From Pseudomonas parakoreensis (GTDB lineage: Bacteria > Pseudomonadota > Gammaproteobacteria > Pseudomonadales > Pseudomonadaceae): a stretch of DNA of 64,000 nucleotides. The position numbers were made by a program, and so were the translations under genes. This document shows positions 1 through 7,789 of this stretch, in pieces. The first letter of the stretch is position 1. Every line of letters starts with the position of its first letter. The notes beneath the pieces were generated by a model. It saw only the letters and a list, made by a program, of their open reading frames with translations. It did not search any database and was not told the DNA's origin. The stretch spans positions 1 through 64,000 of the forward strand of contig NZ_BQHY01000010.1 in assembly GCF_021602155.1 (NCBI RefSeq), read 5' to 3'.

Positions 1-236
1 CGACTGCCCGCCATCACCCCGCTCACTTTGATATCTACCGGCGCCGTCTGGTTAGAAAACCACTGCAACGCCGGGCTATCGCTGCGTGCCGCAAGCATTT
101 GCGGGGGCGCTGGTGGGGTGTGGGATTCGGCGGAGGTCAGGAGCAGAGACGACCAGGTCGCGACGCCGACCAGGGCGGCGAGCAGTGCGAGGGCCTGGAC
201 GGTTTGCGGGGGGGAAATGCGGGTGGTGAGCATCAT
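1..236 (-). CDS. hxcP: Type II secretion GspC-like protein (HxcP), N-terminal part, cut by window edge
   Basis: The reverse strand encodes a 78-residue N-terminal fragment that runs off the left edge. It starts with a short cytoplasmic stretch (MMLTTRISPPQ), then one hydrophobic segment at about residues 12-33, then a Pro/Ala-rich periplasmic linker and the beginning of a GspC-like homology region. GspC proteins are bitopic inner-membrane components that link the secretion platform to the outer-membrane secretin. The start at 236 has AAGGAG nine bases upstream; the next codon is also ATG. The identification leans on context: hxcU and hxcW are divergent, and in Pseudomonas aeruginosa hxcP lies next to hxcU and hxcW beside vreAIR, the same set seen here. 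The fragment is too short to be certain from sequence alone. Confidence 0.7.
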   Translation of the reverse strand, partial: MMLTTRISPPQTVQALALLAALVGVATWSSLLLTSAESHTPPAPPQMLAARSDSPALQWFSNQTAPVDIKVSGVMAGS

Positions 237-368
237 GGGCTGAATCTCCTTTTAGTCCCTGCTGACAGGCTACGCGGCAATTCTCACGGTTTTATTTCAC
301 ACGCCTTACATGTTGGCCGTGCAGGATGTTTTTTTGGGACGGGCAAGACGCAACGGAGCGCGCAACCG

Positions 369-821
369 ATGAAGGTGGGCAAGCAACAGGGCTTTACGCT
401 GATCGAGTTGATGGTGGTGCTGGTAATCATCGGGATCGCCAGTGCGGCGATCAGCCTGAGTATCAAGCCGGATCCGCTGCAGTTGCTGCGCAAGGACGCC
501 GAGCGTGTGGCGCAGTTGCTGCAGGTGGCGCAGGCGGAGGCCCGCGCCGATGGCCGGCCGATTGTGTGGGTGAGTGATGGCAAGGGCTTTCGGTTCAGTC
601 GGCGCAGTGACGGTGGTCGGGGGTTTGAGCATTTCAAGGATGACCCGCAGTTGCGGCCGCGCACCTGGCAGAGTCCGAAGCTGGAGGTGCGGGTGGAGCC
701 GAAGCAGAAGGTTGTACTTAACGCCGAGTGGATCAATCCGCCGCTGCAATTGACCTTGTCTGATGGGCTCAATCGGCTGAGTGTGCTGCGTGATGCCAGT
801 GGAAGGATCAGTGTGCAATGA
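369..821 (+). CDS. hxcU: Type II secretion minor pseudopilin GspH (HxcU-like)
   Basis: This 150-residue protein begins MKVGKQQG followed by FTLIELMVV, the prepilin peptidase site (cleavage after G8, Glu at mature position 5) and the hydrophobic N-terminal helix of type IV pilin-like proteins. The globular remainder fits GspH in length. GspH is a minor pseudopilin of the type II secretion system. The ATG at 369 was chosen because longer in-frame versions would bury the prepilin site; GGAG lies about ten bases upstream. It overlaps the next gene by an ATGA junction. In P. aeruginosa the Hxc system exports alkaline phosphatase under phosphate limitation; whether that holds here is inference. Confidence 0.88.
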   Translation: MKVGKQQGFTLIELMVVLVIIGIASAAISLSIKPDPLQLLRKDAERVAQLLQVAQAEARADGRPIVWVSDGKGFRFSRRSDGGRGFEHFKDDPQLRPRTWQSPKLEVRVEPKQKVVLNAEWINPPLQLTLSDGLNRLSVLRDASGRISVQ

Positions 822-1426
822 ACGATCAACGGGGCTTTACCCTGATCGAGGTGATGGTCGCTATTTTGCTGATGGCGGTGGTCAGTTTGATTGCCTGGCG
901 CGGGCTGGACAGTGTGACGCGGGCGGACAGTCATTTGCAGGCGAGCAGTGAGCAGAGCGACCGTTTGTTGCGGGCGTTGAATCAGTTGCAGCGTGATGTG
1001 GAGATGCGCGCGGGTATTGAATTGACTGAGCCAAAGAAGGTTGGCGTGGATGAGGAGCCGCCGAGTGCGCCGCCTGCGATTACTGTGCGGAGCAGTGACG
1101 GCAAGGGGTTTCGGCTGGACATTATTCGCCGTGCGGCGGATCAGGTTGGGGCTTTGCAGCGGGTGCGTTGGTGGGTCAAGGGGGATACGTTGTATCGGGC
1201 GGTGGCTGAAGCGCGCAGTCGCTATCCATTGCCCGCGCCGGGGAATGGAGTGGCGGTGTTGCAAGGCGTGAGTGATGTGCAGGTGCGGGTTTGGGAGGTG
1301 GATAAGGGTTGGCGGCAGTTGAGTGGCAATCGGCGGGAGGATCCGTTGGGGTTGGAGGTGCGGTTGACGCGGGAGACGGCGCAGGGGGTGGAGCGGTATC
1401 GGCAGGTGATGGGGCCGTTGCAGTGA
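818..1426 (+). CDS. hxcW: Type II secretion minor pseudopilin GspJ (HxcW-like)
   Basis: This 202-residue protein starts MNDQRG then FTLIEVMVAILLMAV, a textbook prepilin cleavage site after G6 with Glu at position 5 of the mature form. The length and the C-terminal beta-rich region (for example VQVRVWEVDKGWRQL) fit GspJ, the minor pseudopilin at the pseudopilus tip. It is translationally coupled to hxcU through ATGA at 818-821. No GspI or GspK gene lies in this operon, so the remaining pseudopilins must be elsewhere, probably left of the window beyond hxcP. A REP doublet follows the stop, and vreR converges on it. Confidence 0.88.
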   Translation: MNDQRGFTLIEVMVAILLMAVVSLIAWRGLDSVTRADSHLQASSEQSDRLLRALNQLQRDVEMRAGIELTEPKKVGVDEEPPSAPPAITVRSSDGKGFRLDIIRRAADQVGALQRVRWWVKGDTLYRAVAEARSRYPLPAPGNGVAVLQGVSDVQVRVWEVDKGWRQLSGNRREDPLGLEVRLTRETAQGVERYRQVMGPLQ

Positions 1427-1468
1427 TGCATGCCGGTTATGGCGATATCCCTGCATATCGGAGATTTC

Positions 1469-1547
1469 TGTAGGAGCTGCCGGAGGCTGCGATCTTTTGA
1501 TCTTCAAAATCAAAATCAAAAGATCGCAGCCTTCGGCAGCTCCTACA
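1469..1547. repeat. REP doublet, family A
   Basis: Two inverted copies of the GTAGGAGCTGCCG...GCTGCGATCTTTTGA element separated by an AT-rich loop. The arms are not identical: the left reads GCCGGAGGCTGC and the right GCAGCCTTCGGC. It lies between the convergent hxcW and vreR genes. Confidence 0.9.
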
Positions 1548-1576
1548 TTGGGATTGGTGGGGTTGGTGGGATTGGG

Positions 1577-2515
1577 TTAGCTGAGGACGACGACGCCGCC
1601 GGGCAGTTCGGTGCATTTAACGCCGTAGGCGTCGCGGATCAGCAGGGCGACGCCGGCGAGTTGGTCGAGGTTGAAGCGGGCCTGGACGCGGCGTTGGCCG
1701 AGTTCGCGGTTGAGCAACAGCAGCATGCCGGGGCGGTAGCGGTTGATCTCGTCGATCATCTGGCTGAGGGTTGCGCCGTTGAATACCAGCACTTGTTGGC
1801 GCCAGTTCATTACTGCGGCGGTGTCGACGCTTTGCACTGCGCCCACCTGCTGCGCGTCGTAGGTCAGTTGTTCACCGGGCTGCAGGCGCAGGCTGTGGCC
1901 ATCGACATTGACGTCCACCGAACCATCAAGGCACGTCACGCACACTTGCTGATCGGTGTTGCGCAGGTTGAACCGTGCCTGACTGGCGCGCAACCACCCT
2001 CCTCCAGCCTGCATCGCCAATGGCAGCCGCGCGGTCTGCACTTCAACCTCACCGCTGACCAGTTCAAAACCCTGCACACCATCATCGCCAGCGCGCTGGT
2101 TGATGCGGGTCTGGGTGTTGAGTTCCAGGCGCACGCCGTCGGCGGGTTCAAAGCGCTTCTGCTGGCCGACTTCGGTGATGTAATCGGCGCCGAGCCCTTC
2201 AAAGCCACCGGGGATCGTGCCGCGCACCAGCAGGAACGCCGCCGATGCCGCGATAGCACCACCGAGAAACGCCCGGCGACCGAAGCGCCGAGGCGACTGC
2301 AGCCTTTCAGCGGCAGGCTGCAGGTTGTGCCACAACACCTTGGCCTGCTCGAAAGCCTGAGCATGTTCGGCGCTCTGCGCACACCAGTCGCGCAAGGCGC
2401 GGGCGTCGGCCAGGGTGGCGCGGCCCGAGGTCAGCAAGATCAACCAGTCGTAGGCTTCGCTGTGCAGATTGTCGGCCGCCGATGGCTTGGCAGGTGTCAG
2501 TCGAAAGATGTTCAA
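1577..2515 (-). CDS. vreR: FecR-family anti-sigma factor (VreR-like)
   Basis: The 312-residue product has the FecR layout: a cytoplasmic sigma-binding N-terminal region with a DUF4880-like WLILLTSGRAT...RDWCAQSAEHAQAF motif (about 23-57), one membrane segment after RRAFLGG (about 80-99), and a periplasmic FecR domain that includes a LVSGEVEVQT strand. Such proteins hold an ECF sigma factor inactive and release it on a signal from a surface sensor. It follows vreI by 31 bases, in the vreA-vreI-vreR order of the P. aeruginosa PUMA3 system. The only usable start is TTG at 2515, because an in-frame stop lies five codons upstream; a GAGAA sequence about ten bases before it could serve as ribosome site. 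Confidence 0.85.
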   Translation of the reverse strand: MNIFRLTPAKPSAADNLHSEAYDWLILLTSGRATLADARALRDWCAQSAEHAQAFEQAKVLWHNLQPAAERLQSPRRFGRRAFLGGAIAASAAFLLVRGTIPGGFEGLGADYITEVGQQKRFEPADGVRLELNTQTRINQRAGDDGVQGFELVSGEVEVQTARLPLAMQAGGGWLRASQARFNLRNTDQQVCVTCLDGSVDVNVDGHSLRLQPGEQLTYDAQQVGAVQSVDTAAVMNWRQQVLVFNGATLSQMIDEINRYRPGMLLLLNRELGQRRVQARFNLDQLAGVALLIRDAYGVKCTELPGGVVVLS

Positions 2516-2546
2516 ACGCGCAGGTTCTCAACGAAATGATCGGGCA

Positions 2547-3098
2547 CTATTCAGAAGACGGTTTTCCGGCCCCGCGACCGAACCGCTGAAACACTTTTCT
2601 TTCCAGTTTCGCGGCGCAGAAGCCCAATGCAGCTTTGATTTCCTTTTCGACCATGCGCGTGGAGATGCCGAAACGCTGGGAGATTTCCAGGTGCGGGGCC
2701 TCCTCCAGCCGCGCGGCGATGAAAATTCGGCGACGCCGCGCGGGCAGCTCGTAGAGAGCACTGAGCAGCGACTGAATTTCCTTTTGCCCGCCCACCACCC
2801 GCGCCGGGTCCAGCGCCTCGTCGCCGACTTGCAGCAGCTCTTCGACTTCCTCGCCGGTGAGCAGGCGCGCATCGGCCTGACGGCGGTCGGCGGCGATGTT
2901 CAGGGCCATGCGATAGAGGTAGGCGTTGGGCCGCAGCAGGTTCGGCGGCGTTTCCATGCGGTCGACCCGCAGGTAGGTTTCGTGCAGCACGTCGTTGGCC
3001 AGGTCTTCCGAGCCGAGACGGCGTCGCAAGCGCACCCGAAAGTCCTCATAGGACGTCAGGAACAGCTGGACCATCGAACCTTGTCCGGTGTCTTTCAT
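2547..3098 (-). CDS. vreI: ECF sigma-70 family sigma factor (VreI-like)
   Basis: The 183-residue protein shows sigma region 2 (AYLYRMALNIAADRRQ at about residues 62-77) and region 4 with a helix-turn-helix (LPARRRRIFIAARLEEAPHL followed by EISQRFGISTRMVEKEI). It is an iron-starvation/ECF-type sigma factor that would redirect RNA polymerase when freed from VreR. An in-frame ATG exists at 3128, but 3098 is preferred: it overlaps the vreA stop as ATGA and has GGAG ten bases upstream. In P. aeruginosa VreI activates the neighbouring hxc genes; the conserved neighbourhood suggests the same here. Confidence 0.86.
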   Translation of the reverse strand: MKDTGQGSMVQLFLTSYEDFRVRLRRRLGSEDLANDVLHETYLRVDRMETPPNLLRPNAYLYRMALNIAADRRQADARLLTGEEVEELLQVGDEALDPARVVGGQKEIQSLLSALYELPARRRRIFIAARLEEAPHLEISQRFGISTRMVEKEIKAALGFCAAKLERKVFQRFGRGAGKPSSE

Positions 3099-3844
3099 CC
3101 CCCGGAAACTCCTTCCCATTTGGTGCATTCCATGCGTTTCCCTGAAGACTCCGGTAACAACAGCAACGTGACCGGCTGACGCAACGCGCTGGGCGTCGGC
3201 CGGTCGATCCTCAGATTGCGAAAGCTCTCCACCAGCGCGGTATCGCGCCGTACATCACCGGTGGTGGTGACCAACCGGTTGTGCTGCACCACGCCGTCGC
3301 GCCCGACCCAGACCTGCAACACTGCGCGATAACTGCCCGGACGGGTCAGCGGCGAACGGCACAGGTTGCGCTCGATCGCCGCTTGCACGGCGGTGGCGTA
3401 GCTGCGACTGACAGCGGCACTGGCCGGGGTGGTTCTGTCCAACGCCGACGGCACGTCCTCGACCTGCGCCACCTGCAAGGTGAACGCGTCGTCGCGGGCA
3501 TAACGCGCCATCAGGCCGCTGCCGCCGAGCAAACGACGCAGCGCATCGGCAGCGGTGTATTCGCCATCGACCGCCAATGAGCGCCGGCCACGACTCAACT
3601 GGCTGTCGACCAGCACCGCAACGCCCGTGGCGTGGCTGTACTGATCCAGCGCCCGGGCCAGATCCTGCGCCGGAATGTGCAGGGTCATGCGCAGGTCGGC
3701 CGGCAACGGTCCGGCTGTCGCCCCGCCGCTGAACCAGCCAAGCAGCAGCCCCAGACTCACCCGGCGCACGAGAGTCGCTGAACGCTGAAGACCGTCCCTG
3801 GAACTGCCTCGCTGCACGGCTGACGTACCCCTGAAAACCGTCAT
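3095..3844 (-). CDS. vreA: STN-domain signalling protein without a receptor barrel (VreA-like)
   Basis: The 249-residue product carries a signal peptide (hydrophobic LVRRVSLGLLLGWFSGGATA at about 25-44), then a secretin/TonB short N-terminal (STN) domain at about 52-105 (FxIPAQDLARALDQYSHATG type), a linker, and a C-terminal region (about 150-235: AVLQVWVGRDGVVQH...) that resembles the TonB C-terminal fold. It has no beta-barrel, unlike ordinary TonB-dependent transducers, and this is the known hallmark of VreA. It would act in the periplasm, passing a signal to VreR. It is first in the vreA-vreI-vreR operon and overlaps vreI by four bases. The start at 3844 has only a weak ribosome site, so a slightly shorter form is possible. 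Confidence 0.8.
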   Translation of the reverse strand: MTVFRGTSAVQRGSSRDGLQRSATLVRRVSLGLLLGWFSGGATAGPLPADLRMTLHIPAQDLARALDQYSHATGVAVLVDSQLSRGRRSLAVDGEYTAADALRRLLGGSGLMARYARDDAFTLQVAQVEDVPSALDRTTPASAAVSRSYATAVQAAIERNLCRSPLTRPGSYRAVLQVWVGRDGVVQHNRLVTTTGDVRRDTALVESFRNLRIDRPTPSALRQPVTLLLLPESSGKRMECTKWEGVSGG

Positions 3845-3966
3845 CCTGATGGCTGTTTATGAATCTGGTGTGACGGGCGGTGCAAAAAAACCATCACGGG
3901 ATTCGCGCAAGGCTTGCACTAGACTGCCAATAGAGAGCGGCCGCTTCGGCCGGCCAGGAGGCTTGC

Positions 3967-4311
3967 ATGAAATCACTGTGGAAAATCGCCCTCGGCGGGC
4001 TGCTGCTGAGCGCCTTCGCCAGTGCCCACGCCGAACAGCCGCTGGGCTGTGTGGAGGTGACGGTGGGCGGCTACAAGGCGCCGAATTACGATTGTCTGAG
4101 CCAGCAGATGGGCAACAACCTCGAGGGTGCTGCCGCCGCGCAGAAGAATCAGGAGGCAATGAACGTTCCCGTGAACAAACGGCCGCCAAATCAGGTTGGC
4201 CTCGCGACGCCGGCCGCAACAGGCACACGCATGGGCAACACCTTCGGCACCTCAGTCAAACCACAACGCCCAGCCGCGAATAACGGAATCTCCCCATTAA
4301 CCAATAAATGA
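3967..4311 (+). CDS. Small secreted protein of unknown function
   Basis: The 114-residue product has a clear Sec signal peptide (MKSLWKIALGGLLLSAFASAHA, cleavage after about residue 22). The mature part has two Cys (GCVEV and YDCLS) that could form one disulfide, and a Pro/Asn/Thr-rich, probably disordered C-terminus. AGGAGG sits five bases before the start codon. It is divergent from vreA, with 122 bases between them that may hold promoters for both. I do not recognise a family. The position beside the vre/hxc locus makes a link to secretion possible but unproven. Confidence 0.75.
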   Translation: MKSLWKIALGGLLLSAFASAHAEQPLGCVEVTVGGYKAPNYDCLSQQMGNNLEGAAAAQKNQEAMNVPVNKRPPNQVGLATPAATGTRMGNTFGTSVKPQRPAANNGISPLTNK

Positions 4312-4365
4312 GTCAAACACCTGAGGCTAAGAAACTCACACACCTACAGGAAGGGGAAACACACC

Positions 4366-4499
4366 TGTGGCGAGGGGATTTATCCCCGATCGGCTGCGCA
4401 GCAGTCGTCAATCCCGCTGACTCGGTTTATCTGACGGACCCGCGTCGGATAGTGTTGGGCCTGCTACGCAGGCCATCGGGGATGAATCCCCTCACCACA
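4366..4499. repeat. REP doublet, family D
   Basis: Inverted copies of TGTGGCGAGGGGATTTATCC and its complement (GGGATGAATCCCCTCACCAC), separated by about 75 bases that include GGCTGCGCAGCAGTC / CTGCTACGCAGGCC sub-arms. It lies between the secreted protein gene and the convergent AhpD-like gene. Confidence 0.88.
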
Positions 4500-4528
4500 A
4501 GGAACACCTCAATCACAGGGTGTGTACG

Positions 4529-4969
4529 TCAGTCGCTTGGGATTTGGCGGAAGCTCACCGCCAGGCGATTCCAGCTGTTGATGGTGGTGACGGCCATGGT
4601 CAGATCCACCAGTTCAGCTTCACTGAATTGCGCTTTGGCCAACTGGTAAACATCATCCGGCACATGACTTTCAGCCAACAACGTCACCGCCTCGGCCCAG
4701 GCCAACGCGGCGCGCTCGCGGGGATTGAAAAAGCCGCTGTCGCGCCACACCGCAATCGCATACAAACGCCGCTCACTCTCCCCGGCGCGCCGCGCATCCA
4801 CTGAATGCATGTCGGTACAGAACGCGCAGCCGTTGAGCTGCGAAGCGCGGATCCTGATCAGTTGCAATAGCGGCGCCTCGATGCTCAGGTCGCGGGTCAG
4901 CGCTTCCATGGCGAGCATGGCTTTCATCGCCTTGGGTGAGGCGTTGTAGTAGTCCAGACGCGGGGACAT
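4529..4969 (-). CDS. AhpD-like / carboxymuconolactone decarboxylase family protein
   Basis: The 146-residue protein has the alkylhydroperoxidase AhpD core motif with a redox CxxC pair (C48-A-F-C51) and a nearby His (H55) within GCAFCTDMHSVDARRAG, then the helical part typical of the family (ERRLYAIAVWRDSGFF...ERAALAWAEAVT). Members reduce peroxides or act as poorly defined thiol oxidoreductases. It is divergent from the MocR-type regulator gene at 5284, which probably controls it; the regulator's other flank carries an ABM-domain gene, so the three may form a stress or detoxification unit. Substrate unknown. Confidence 0.85.
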   Translation of the reverse strand: MSPRLDYYNASPKAMKAMLAMEALTRDLSIEAPLLQLIRIRASQLNGCAFCTDMHSVDARRAGESERRLYAIAVWRDSGFFNPRERAALAWAEAVTLLAESHVPDDVYQLAKAQFSEAELVDLTMAVTTINSWNRLAVSFRQIPSD

Positions 4970-5283
4970 GGGCAGGTCTCGGAATGCGGGATAGTGGATT
5001 TACGGTAAGCGCTGATGCGCCTGCGTTACAGCCCCAATTCCACGAAAAACCGCCACACCATTGCCCCCCGGCCAAACACAAATCCCCTGTAGGAGCTGCC
5101 GCAGGCTGCGATCTTTTGACTTTGATTTTTTTCAAACAAAAGCAAGATCAAAAGATCGCAGCCTTCGGCAGCTCCTACACGGGTTGGGGCCAATTTGGAG
5201 TTTTTCGGGTAGACAACTATTGTCGATCCGGCAACAGCGGTAATCTGGCCGACACCCCAATCGCCCCCCGGAGCCGCGTCGGT
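4970..5283. other. Divergent intergenic region with REP doublet and possible operator
   Basis: This 314-base region between the AhpD-like gene and the MocR-type gene holds a family A REP doublet (5088-5179) and, closer to the regulator, a short palindrome GACAACTATTGTC at 5212-5224. No further coding potential is seen. Confidence 0.6.
5088..5179. repeat. REP doublet, family A
   Basis: Inverted GTAGGAGCTGCCG...CTGCGATCTTTTGA arms around an AT-rich loop. The left arm reads GCCGCAGGCTGCG and the right CGCAGCCTTCGGC, so the two arms belong to different sub-variants. Confidence 0.9.
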
Positions 5284-6717
5284 ATGGAACTTCACGTCGT
5301 GATCAATGGCCGCAAGGACCTGGCCGGCCAGTTGTACAACCAGCTGCGCGGCGCCATCGAGTCCGGGCGTCTGGCCGCCGGCACACAGTTGCCGCCGAGT
5401 CGCTTGCTGGCCGAGCAACTGGGGATCTCGCGCAAGACCATTTCCGACACCTACGCGCAGCTGACTTACGAAAACTTCCTCACCGGCGTCATCGGCAAAG
5501 GCACTTACGTCAACGCCCGTCCGGCGCAGATTCAGCGCAAGCAAAGCCACACCGAACTGGCCAGCGCCGAACAGATCGAGCGCTGGCGCAACCTGCCGAT
5601 GTTCCTGCAGCACCCGACGCTGGAAGGTTCGCTGCGTTACGATTTTATCGGCGGCGCCACCAGCAAGGGCCAGTTCCCGCATGACGACTGGCGCCGTTGC
5701 GTCTCGCATGCGATGCGCCAGATGGCCGGCTCCAAAGGTTTCTACAGCGTCCCCGAAGGCTTGCCGGCACTGCGCAATGCGATTGCCCGGCACATCGCGT
5801 TTTCGCGCGGGATCAACGGTCGGGACGAGGACATCGTGGTGTGCAACGGCGCGCAGCAGGCGCTGGACCTGATCACCCGCGTGCTGATCAGCCCCGGCAG
5901 CCGAGTGGCGATGGAAGACCCGGGTTATCCGCCGGCCCGCCTGCTGTTCGGTAGCCACGGCGCCGCAGTCAGCGGAGTTCCGGTGGATGCCGAAGGCATT
6001 GTGGTCGACCAGATTCCCGAGGGCACGCGGCTGATTTACGTCACCCCGTCGCACCAGTTTCCGCTGGGCATGCCAATGAGCCAGGCGCGCCGCGAGGCGT
6101 TACTCGCCCGGGCGTATGAACTGGGCGCGATCATCATCGAGGACGACTATGACAGCGAGTTCCGCTATGAAGGCCGGCCTACGGACTCCCTGTTCAGCCT
6201 CGACAAGCGCGGGATCGTTGCCTACGTCGGCACCTTCTCCAAGACCCTGCTGCCGGAGCTGCGCCTGGGTTACGCAATTCTGCCGCCGGCGATCCTCGAA
6301 GCGGTGATCCGCGCGAAAAAGCTCACTGACCAGCACGCTTCAACCTTGCCGCAATGGGCGCTGGCCAAGTTCATTGCCGAAGGTTGCCTGCTCAAGCACA
6401 TCCGCCGCTGCCACGCGATTTACGCCCAGCGGCGCGAGCGGATTCTGGCGCGCATGGTCACGGATCTGTCGCCGTGGCTGGAGGCGATTCCGCCCAGCGC
6501 CGGGTTCCACATGGCGGTGCTGTGCAAGGTGCCGGTCGATCTGGCGCTGGTGATCGAGCTGGCGAGAAAGGTCGAGGTCGGGTTGTATCCCATCGACATT
6601 TTCTATTATCAACAGCCGGTGAGGAGCGGCCTGTATTTCGGCTTCGGCGCCATCGAAACCCTCGATATCGACACCGCTCTGGATCGCCTGCGCGATATTC
6701 TGCAACAAGTGGCGTGA
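5284..6717 (+). CDS. MocR/PdxR-type transcriptional regulator (GntR helix-turn-helix fused to aminotransferase domain)
   Basis: The 477-residue protein starts with a winged helix-turn-helix of GntR type (about residues 12-75: LYNQLRGAIESGRLAAGTQLPPSRLLAEQLGISRKTI) and continues as a fold-type I aminotransferase-like domain. The PLP-binding segment is visible: IIIEDDYDSEFRYEG and the Schiff-base region YVGTFSKTLLPELRLGY. MocR proteins sense PLP-linked or amine metabolites and usually regulate a neighbouring gene. The ATG at 5284 follows GGAG by ten bases; the ORF extends much further upstream but through a REP element, so the longer form is rejected. Three ATTGGT repeats lie between its stop and the ABM gene. 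Confidence 0.88.
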   Translation: MELHVVINGRKDLAGQLYNQLRGAIESGRLAAGTQLPPSRLLAEQLGISRKTISDTYAQLTYENFLTGVIGKGTYVNARPAQIQRKQSHTELASAEQIERWRNLPMFLQHPTLEGSLRYDFIGGATSKGQFPHDDWRRCVSHAMRQMAGSKGFYSVPEGLPALRNAIARHIAFSRGINGRDEDIVVCNGAQQALDLITRVLISPGSRVAMEDPGYPPARLLFGSHGAAVSGVPVDAEGIVVDQIPEGTRLIYVTPSHQFPLGMPMSQARREALLARAYELGAIIIEDDYDSEFRYEGRPTDSLFSLDKRGIVAYVGTFSKTLLPELRLGYAILPPAILEAVIRAKKLTDQHASTLPQWALAKFIAEGCLLKHIRRCHAIYAQRRERILARMVTDLSPWLEAIPPSAGFHMAVLCKVPVDLALVIELARKVEVGLYPIDIFYYQQPVRSGLYFGFGAIETLDIDTALDRLRDILQQVA

Positions 6718-6720
6718 ATG

Positions 6721-6757
6721 ATTGGTCTGCGCGATTAACCGCCGATTGGTTATTGGT
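6721..6757 (+). promoter_or_regulatory. ATTGGT repeats, candidate MocR operator
   Basis: ATTGGT occurs at 6721-6726, 6745-6750 and 6752-6757, with TTAACC and ATCAACC nearby in the opposite sense. MocR regulators commonly bind direct repeats, and this cluster sits in the 123 bases before the ABM gene. The assignment is inference. Confidence 0.4.
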
Positions 6758-6840
6758 GATCAACCGGTGCGGGCCTATTCTGCATGGGCGTTATCCCTCA
6801 ATGAGCAGGATTCGTCCGGCCTGATTCAGGAGAGTGAGCA

Positions 6841-7134
6841 ATGTCCAACGAAGTGATCAACACCGTCCAGGTGCGCGCTGCCGCCGGCCGTTCGGAAGAG
6901 CTCGGCCGGCAGTTGCAGAAGATCGTCGACACCCTGCGCCAGACACCGGGCTGCGACGCCTATATGGTCGACCGCTGCCCCGAGGACAACCAACGCTGGA
7001 TGGTGAGCGCACGCTGGCAGTCGGAAGCGGCGATGCAGGCGCACTTCAACCGGCCCGAGGCGCAGGGGTTTATTGACCTGATCGATAGCCGTCTGGCCAA
7101 TAGTGTGGATTTCAATAGTTTCCCTATCGTCTGA
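6841..7134 (+). CDS. Antibiotic biosynthesis monooxygenase (ABM) domain protein
   Basis: The 97-residue protein has the dimeric alpha/beta-barrel ABM pattern: VINTVQVRAAAGRSEELGRQLQKIVDTLRQTPGCDAYMV, then a strand with WMVSARWQSEAAMQAHF and the C-terminal helix. Small stand-alone ABM proteins act on quinones, haem or other aromatic compounds without a bound cofactor. AGGAG lies seven bases before the start codon. The MocR-type gene is directly upstream in the same direction, with a repeat-bearing gap suggesting regulation by it. The exact reaction cannot be inferred. Confidence 0.85.
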   Translation: MSNEVINTVQVRAAAGRSEELGRQLQKIVDTLRQTPGCDAYMVDRCPEDNQRWMVSARWQSEAAMQAHFNRPEAQGFIDLIDSRLANSVDFNSFPIV

Positions 7135-7140
7135 CCGGAC

Positions 7141-7211
7141 GCCTTCGCGAGCAAGCTCGCTCCCACATTTGGAATGCGTTCAACTGTGGGAGCGAGCTTG
7201 CTCGCGAAGGC
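7141..7211. repeat. REP doublet, family B
   Basis: Near-perfect inverted arms GCCTTCGCGAGCAAGCTCGC / GCGAGCTTGCTCGCGAAGGC around a 21-base loop. It lies just after the ABM gene and could also slow transcription. Confidence 0.92.
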
Positions 7212-7331
7212 GTATTCAGCCGCACTGCCGAACGATCGATTGGTCACCCGATCTTCCCGAATATTGGCCGTTTGCACGCCCCACCCCGCAGACTACTGTG
7301 GTCACCACCCCTCCCCAACTGGTGATCCGCC

Positions 7332-7733
7332 ATGAAAGCCCTGCACCTTTTCACCGCCATTCTCGCCCTGTCCATGTCCGCTGCCGCGCTGGCCCATGAC
7401 CCGTCGGAAAAAGTCACCGTCCTGCAAGACCAGATGCTGAAAAACGCCCCCGGCAAGAAAGCCATGATGATTGAAGTCGACTACAAACCCGGCCAGTCCT
7501 CCATCGCCCACAAGCACGACGGTACCGCCATGGCCTATGTGCTCGAAGGCGAAGTGACTTCCCAGGTCAAGGGCGAACAGCCGATCACCTACAAGAAAGG
7601 CCAGTTCTGGTACGAACCGGCCGGCTCCGAACATCTGGTGTCGAAGAACGCCAGCAAAAGCAAACCGGCGAAGTTGCTGGTGTTCATGGTATTGGCGCCG
7701 GACGAACAAGTGCTGATCCCTTTGAAAAACTGA
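7332..7733 (+). CDS. Secreted cupin-domain protein
   Basis: The 133-residue product has a signal peptide (MKALHLFTAILALSMSAAALA) and a single small cupin barrel. Cupin motif 1 is seen around KPGQSSIAHKHDGTAMAYVLEGEV (metal ligands H55 and H57, with Glu following) and motif 2 around FWYEPAGSEHLVSKN (H97). The protein would sit in the periplasm. Cupins of this size bind a metal or small ligand; the role is unknown. A strong hairpin terminator begins 23 bases after the stop. Confidence 0.85.
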   Translation: MKALHLFTAILALSMSAAALAHDPSEKVTVLQDQMLKNAPGKKAMMIEVDYKPGQSSIAHKHDGTAMAYVLEGEVTSQVKGEQPITYKKGQFWYEPAGSEHLVSKNASKSKPAKLLVFMVLAPDEQVLIPLKN

Positions 7734-7756
7734 TGGTGGTTGGCACAGCCATAAAT

Positions 7757-7789
7757 AAAAAGGCGCAAAACCCTGTTTTGCGCCTTTTT
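7757..7789 (+). terminator. Rho-independent terminator
   Basis: GGCGCAAAAC pairs with GTTTTGCGCC over a short loop, flanked by A and T runs, so it can work in both directions. It follows the cupin gene. Confidence 0.9.

Noticed and set aside
4936-5283. N-terminal extension of the MocR-type regulator
   Set aside because: The in-frame extension reads through a REP hairpin; the helix-turn-helix domain starts just after the ATG at 5284.
5026-6054. 342-codon reverse frame opposite the MocR-type gene
   Set aside because: It runs through a REP doublet and the regulator's coding sequence; antisense shadow.
7141-7211. REP hairpins as Rho-independent terminators
   Set aside because: They form strong stems but lack the following T-run. 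They may affect RNA ends, but are better annotated as repeats.
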